Positions 61,201 through 64,000 of a stretch of 64,000 nucleotides of DNA are shown piece after piece. The notes beneath the pieces are model-generated. The model was not told where the DNA came from. It made no database searches and saw only the letters and a program-made list of their open reading frames with translations. The position numbers and the translations under genes were made by a program. The DNA comes from Effrenium voratum (Eukaryota > Sar > Dinophyceae > Suessiales > Symbiodiniaceae), in assembly GCA_963377175.1 (NCBI GenBank), contig CAUJNA010002780.1:299261-363260 (forward strand), given 5' to 3'. The number at the start of each line of letters is the position of its first letter. The first letter of the stretch is position 1.

Positions 61201-62645
61201 GCACCATATGCGTTGGACTCTATCGGTGGAGAAGGGCAATGCTAAGTGGCAAGGTTTGTGCATAGGGTTTGAGCAGTCCCGGTTAAGCGACCATCACCGA
61301 AACCAACCTTTTTAGACGAACCCTGTAAAGCAGGTGGCTTTTGGATGTATCCTTGAAGCAAGGCTGTGCGGGTCAAGAGAGTGATGTCTACGAAAGCTTT
61401 CCAGGAGGCACCTCCCGCTGAGAAGCCAAAGAGTGCTCCCGCGGCTCCAACGCCGGAAGCAAAGAAGGCAGCGTGTTGAAGTGGATGCAATTGATGCTGT
61501 TGAGTACTGCTTGGTCCTGCGAATGTCCCAATGTATGGCATGTTGCCAAGTGCCACTTCCACAAGCAATCGCGCGGCCTCTGACAGAAGCACCATATGCG
61601 TTGGACTCTATCGGTGGAGAAGGGCAATGCTAAGTGGCAAGGTTTGTGCATAGGGTTTGAGCAGTCCCGGTTAAGCGACAATCACCGAAACCAACCTTTT
61701 TAGACGAACCCTGTAAAGCAGGTGGCTGTTGGATGTATCCTTGAAGCAAGGCTGTGCGGGTCAAGAGAGTGATGTCTACGAAAGCTTTCCAGGAGGCACC
61801 TCCCGCTGAGAAGCCAAAGAGTGCTCCCGCGGCTCCAACGCCGGAAGCAAAGAAGGCAGCGTGTTGAAGTGGATGCAATTGATGCTGTTGAGTACAGTTC
61901 AATAAACACAAGGCACCAACGAGGGGGTTCCTTTTGGGGGATGGCAAGGGTACTGGGTTTGTTTACTTCTGTTTTGCCCCAAACCTGTTTGTCTCTTTAG
62001 GGCAAACGCGTGTTTTCTTTGCAATAATCTTGAGCTCCAACTTAGCGTTCTGGTGAAGTTTTGGTTGTCTTCAAGATGTCAGGATGCCGAAACATTTATC
62101 ATCCAAAAGAGTGCCCTCCAATGATTGCTTTCTCCGACGTCCAAAACCCCACCGTTGAGTGGAATATGTTGTAATGTTCCACGTGCGTTCATCGCAAAAC
62201 TTGATGACAAAAGCTTTGGAGGCACCGCCACCCTCACCAGCTCCAACGTCACCGGCCCCAAAGCCGGAAGGAAAGGAGGCACGCTGATGGCTGATATTTG
62301 TTGGTTCGTATTTGTACGGTAAGCTCAGGATCAGGTTTAGGAGCATTCTGCGGTGCTTGGAGGAACCCCACCCGGCCTTGTTGTGGGAATGAGGATGCTA
62401 GAACATTCCCAGTTTACGTGCAGATTCGATTCGTTGCATCTTTGCACGGGTGCCTCAGGAGGAGCTTCGTGAGCAGCTTGAGAAGCCGCTGGGACCAGAA
62501 GAAAGGGCCCGCTTGTTTCGTGCATGTTCGAGGCAAATTTTTGGATTGCCAAGGCAGCAAACCGAGAATGCTGACATGAAAAAGAAACTGGAGGAGACGG
62601 AGGCCCTTCGGCGAGAAGAGGCCTCAGCTGGAGAGCGGCGAATTG
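58235..62645 (+). CDS. Lys/Ala/Pro-repeat protein built from tandemly duplicated micro-exons
   Basis: Eleven exons of 51-75 nt, each a multiple of three and phase 0 at both ends: 58235-58285 (DDAPELPKAKPPPPVVK), 58977-59039 (APAKAKPASAPTAPPPMPEA), 59227-59301, 59582-59656, 59923-59997 and 60224-60298 (four 25-codon versions with AKPKSAPAAVPKPEAKK), 60628-60687, 61020-61079, 61408-61467 and 61796-61855 (four identical 20-codon versions, APPAEKPKSAPAAPTPEAKK), and 62222-62278 (APPPSPAPTSPAPKPEGKE). All have GC donors (AAG^GC or GAG^GC). The next exon, 62459-62645, has a GTATGT donor and is a charged helix: EELREQLEKPLGPEERARLF, then ENADMKKKLEETEALRRE. The repeat resembles disordered histone-H1-like or linker tails, and the last exon may form a coiled coil. 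Function is unknown. The gene continues beyond 62645. Confidence 0.75.
60299..61894 (+). repeat. Tandem array of about 390-bp units, each carrying one exon
   Basis: The word GTGATGTCTACG starts at 60601, 60993, 61381 and 61769, giving units of 392, 388 and 388 bp. Units differ by only a few substitutions and small indels. Each holds the 60-nt exon and a complete intron, which contains CAATCACCGAAACCAACC and CCATATGCGTTGGACTC. The array begins directly after the exon ending at 60298 and breaks about 40 bp after the exon ending at 61855. Confidence 0.95.
61895..62221. other. Intron after the exon array
   Basis: Contains GGTTCCTTTTGGGGGATGG, one of the CCTTTTGG words typical of introns in this window. 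No exon seen. Confidence 0.4.
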
Positions 62646-62800
62646 GTATGTGATTCCCTTTATTTTGGGAATGTTTGGATTGGGTCACTCATCACACCCT
62701 TTCCTCATCCACGCCGGACAGTAGGAAAGAGGCATGGGGAAAGAGAGGGATGAGGGAGTGGTCATGCTTTCCCATGAAGAGATATCAAAAAAAGAAAGCC

Positions 62801-63480
62801 ATTCATCACTTCACTCGCTAATCCATCACCGATAGACAATACTGTACCAGCACAATGACGGTGATGGATGATGGAAGCGAGTGAACCCTCAATCCCTAGT
62901 ATGATCTATGAATAATTGGGATTGGGCCAGCATTAACCTACCATTGTCACAGTCTCATAAAGACAGGTGGGTGGGTGAATTCTGGATCTCTTGGTCTCTC
63001 CCACTCACCCTTTCTCATTTCTACGCTACAGATGGGTGAGTGTCTATGAGACAGAAAGAGAAGGGAAAGGGATTAGTGGCTTCTCAAAGTGAGCAAAGAA
63101 GCGCCCTTCCTTTTCACTGCGTTCCTCTTGGTCATATCATTGGGACGGATTGAAGGACTGATAGTGATGGATGATGAAGGGAACGGTCTCTTCGATCCCC
63201 ATCCATCCCTTTCCTTTGTCTTCCTTGTTCACTAGCCAGGCTACCAAGGATAATCGAGTGAACCGCAGGAAGGGAAGGCAGCGTCTAGAAAAGTCCTCAA
63301 ACAGCCGTAGGTGCGGACAAGGAACAAGAGTTGGGTTTCTTCCAACCGTTCCTTCCCTCACTCCATCTCCCGTCACCAAGTAGTTATTGACTAATAGACG
63401 GGAGATGGGAACCCCTGTCCACTCTTCGTTCACCAGCAGATCAACTATTATTAATTGGCTGGTGAGTGGACAGGTCACCC
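62801..63480. repeat. Cluster of long hairpins
   Basis: Separate inverted repeats. TTCACTCGCT plus CCATCACCG (62810-62831) pairs with CGGTGATGG plus AGCGAGTGAA (62859-62884). GTCTCATA plus ACTCACCC (62952-63010) pairs with GGGTGAGT plus TATGAGAC (63034-63052). CCATCTCCCGTC (63363-63374) pairs perfectly with 63398-63409. CTGTCCACTC plus CACCAGC (63415-63437) pairs with GCTGGTG plus GAGTGGACAG (63458-63473). No tRNA or known ncRNA fold is recognised. Confidence 0.75.
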
Positions 63481-64000
63481 TCTTCCTTCCGTTACACCCT
63501 AAGGCAGAATGATATGATGGAGAAGTGAGTGAGAGGGATCCCTTGAAAGATCGCTCCTGCCGCAGAATCGAGGAAGCTGGAACGAATAATCTGACTTCTC
63601 TCTTCCCTACCTCCCCAAAATACCCATGAATAAACGGAGTTAGGGTCAGCTCTCTTACATCCCTTATCCTTCCTCTCATTTCCCGGCTGTACCTAGAGAG
63701 GCCAGAAGGGCCCATCCTCTCCTCATCTCCTTTCACTCAACTAATCTCAACAAATGAGAAGGATATGGTGAACAGTGAGAGAGAGAGAGAGTGTGAACGG
63801 TCAGACTATAAGCTTGGACAACAATGAAGTCTTAGAGCTTGGATCAGCTCGAACCGGTTTCCCGTCTCTTTGTTAAGATCCGTGTGTGGGAACGGGGTCT
63901 CTCTCTCTCACACAAACATCTCTCCTCTCTCCTCTCTGTCTCGCGCCCTTTGTTCGAGAGTAAACAGATTTTGGGAGAGAGACGACGAGAGAGACGACTG
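63480..64000. other. Purine/pyrimidine-biased end of window, no gene seen
   Basis: Alternating TCTCTC and GAGAGA runs (for example 63775-63792 and 63898-63912) with CCTTCC words. Open frames here look like composition effects. Confidence 0.4.

Noticed and set aside
60531..61595. Repeated minus-strand frames of about 95-117 codons
   Set aside because: They are antisense shadows of the tandem 390-bp units. The + strand exons have matching phases and splice sites, the minus frames do not.

Overview
The window reads as nuclear DNA of a dinoflagellate. The evidence: very small exons scattered through long AT/GC-mixed introns; many introns with a GC donor flanked by the same AG^GC at both ends; every convincing exon on the + strand over 64 kb; dense compound microsatellites, minisatellites and fold-back repeats; degenerate TTTAGGG blocks; and a 100-N scaffold gap. 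I see no prokaryotic operon, rRNA, tRNA or CRISPR array. The genus cannot be told from the sequence. Exons were found by splice-site phase agreement, codon-phase bias (purine-first, G-first codons) and recognisable motifs. Outermost exons are usually missing, so gene spans are minimal.

Layout. 0-8 kb: isolated exons, a field of GCGTAAG words (0.9-1.7 kb) and a fold-back repeat (3.9-4.8 kb). 8.7-10 kb: microsatellites. 10.16-11.64 kb: a thioesterase-type alpha/beta hydrolase gene or domain. 12.5-14.1 kb: a huge CA/CG-rich satellite with the assembly gap. 14.7-15.8 kb: an unrecognised gene, followed by telomere-like repeats. 16.7-18.3 kb: isolated exons. 18.7-21.4 kb: a helical-repeat protein of the organellar RNA-binding type. 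23.4-24.6 kb: unassigned exons. 25.3-33.0 kb: a flavin-containing monooxygenase-like gene in at least eleven small exons, with FAD motif, NADPH motif and ATGF motif all visible. 33.5-35.5 kb: GT-rich satellites and a duplicated block. 36.5-41.8 kb: two unrecognised genes with stop-containing last exons. 42-44.3 kb: minisatellites. 44.9-50.8 kb: a KH-domain gene and several Gly/Pro-rich exons that may belong with it. 48.3-52.2 kb: triplet, pyrimidine and GT/CT satellites. 53.4 kb: a strong single exon. 54.8-55.5 kb: a second copy of the fold-back repeat. 55.6-62.6 kb: a gene with a tandem array of tiny in-phase exons encoding a Lys/Ala/Pro-rich repeat, ending in a charged helical exon. 62.7-64 kb: a cluster of long hairpins.

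The genes do not form an evident pathway. The most distinctive features are the tandem exon array at 58.2-62.3 kb, whose units grow younger towards the 3' end, and the near-uniform AG^GC splice junctions that link it to the other genes here.
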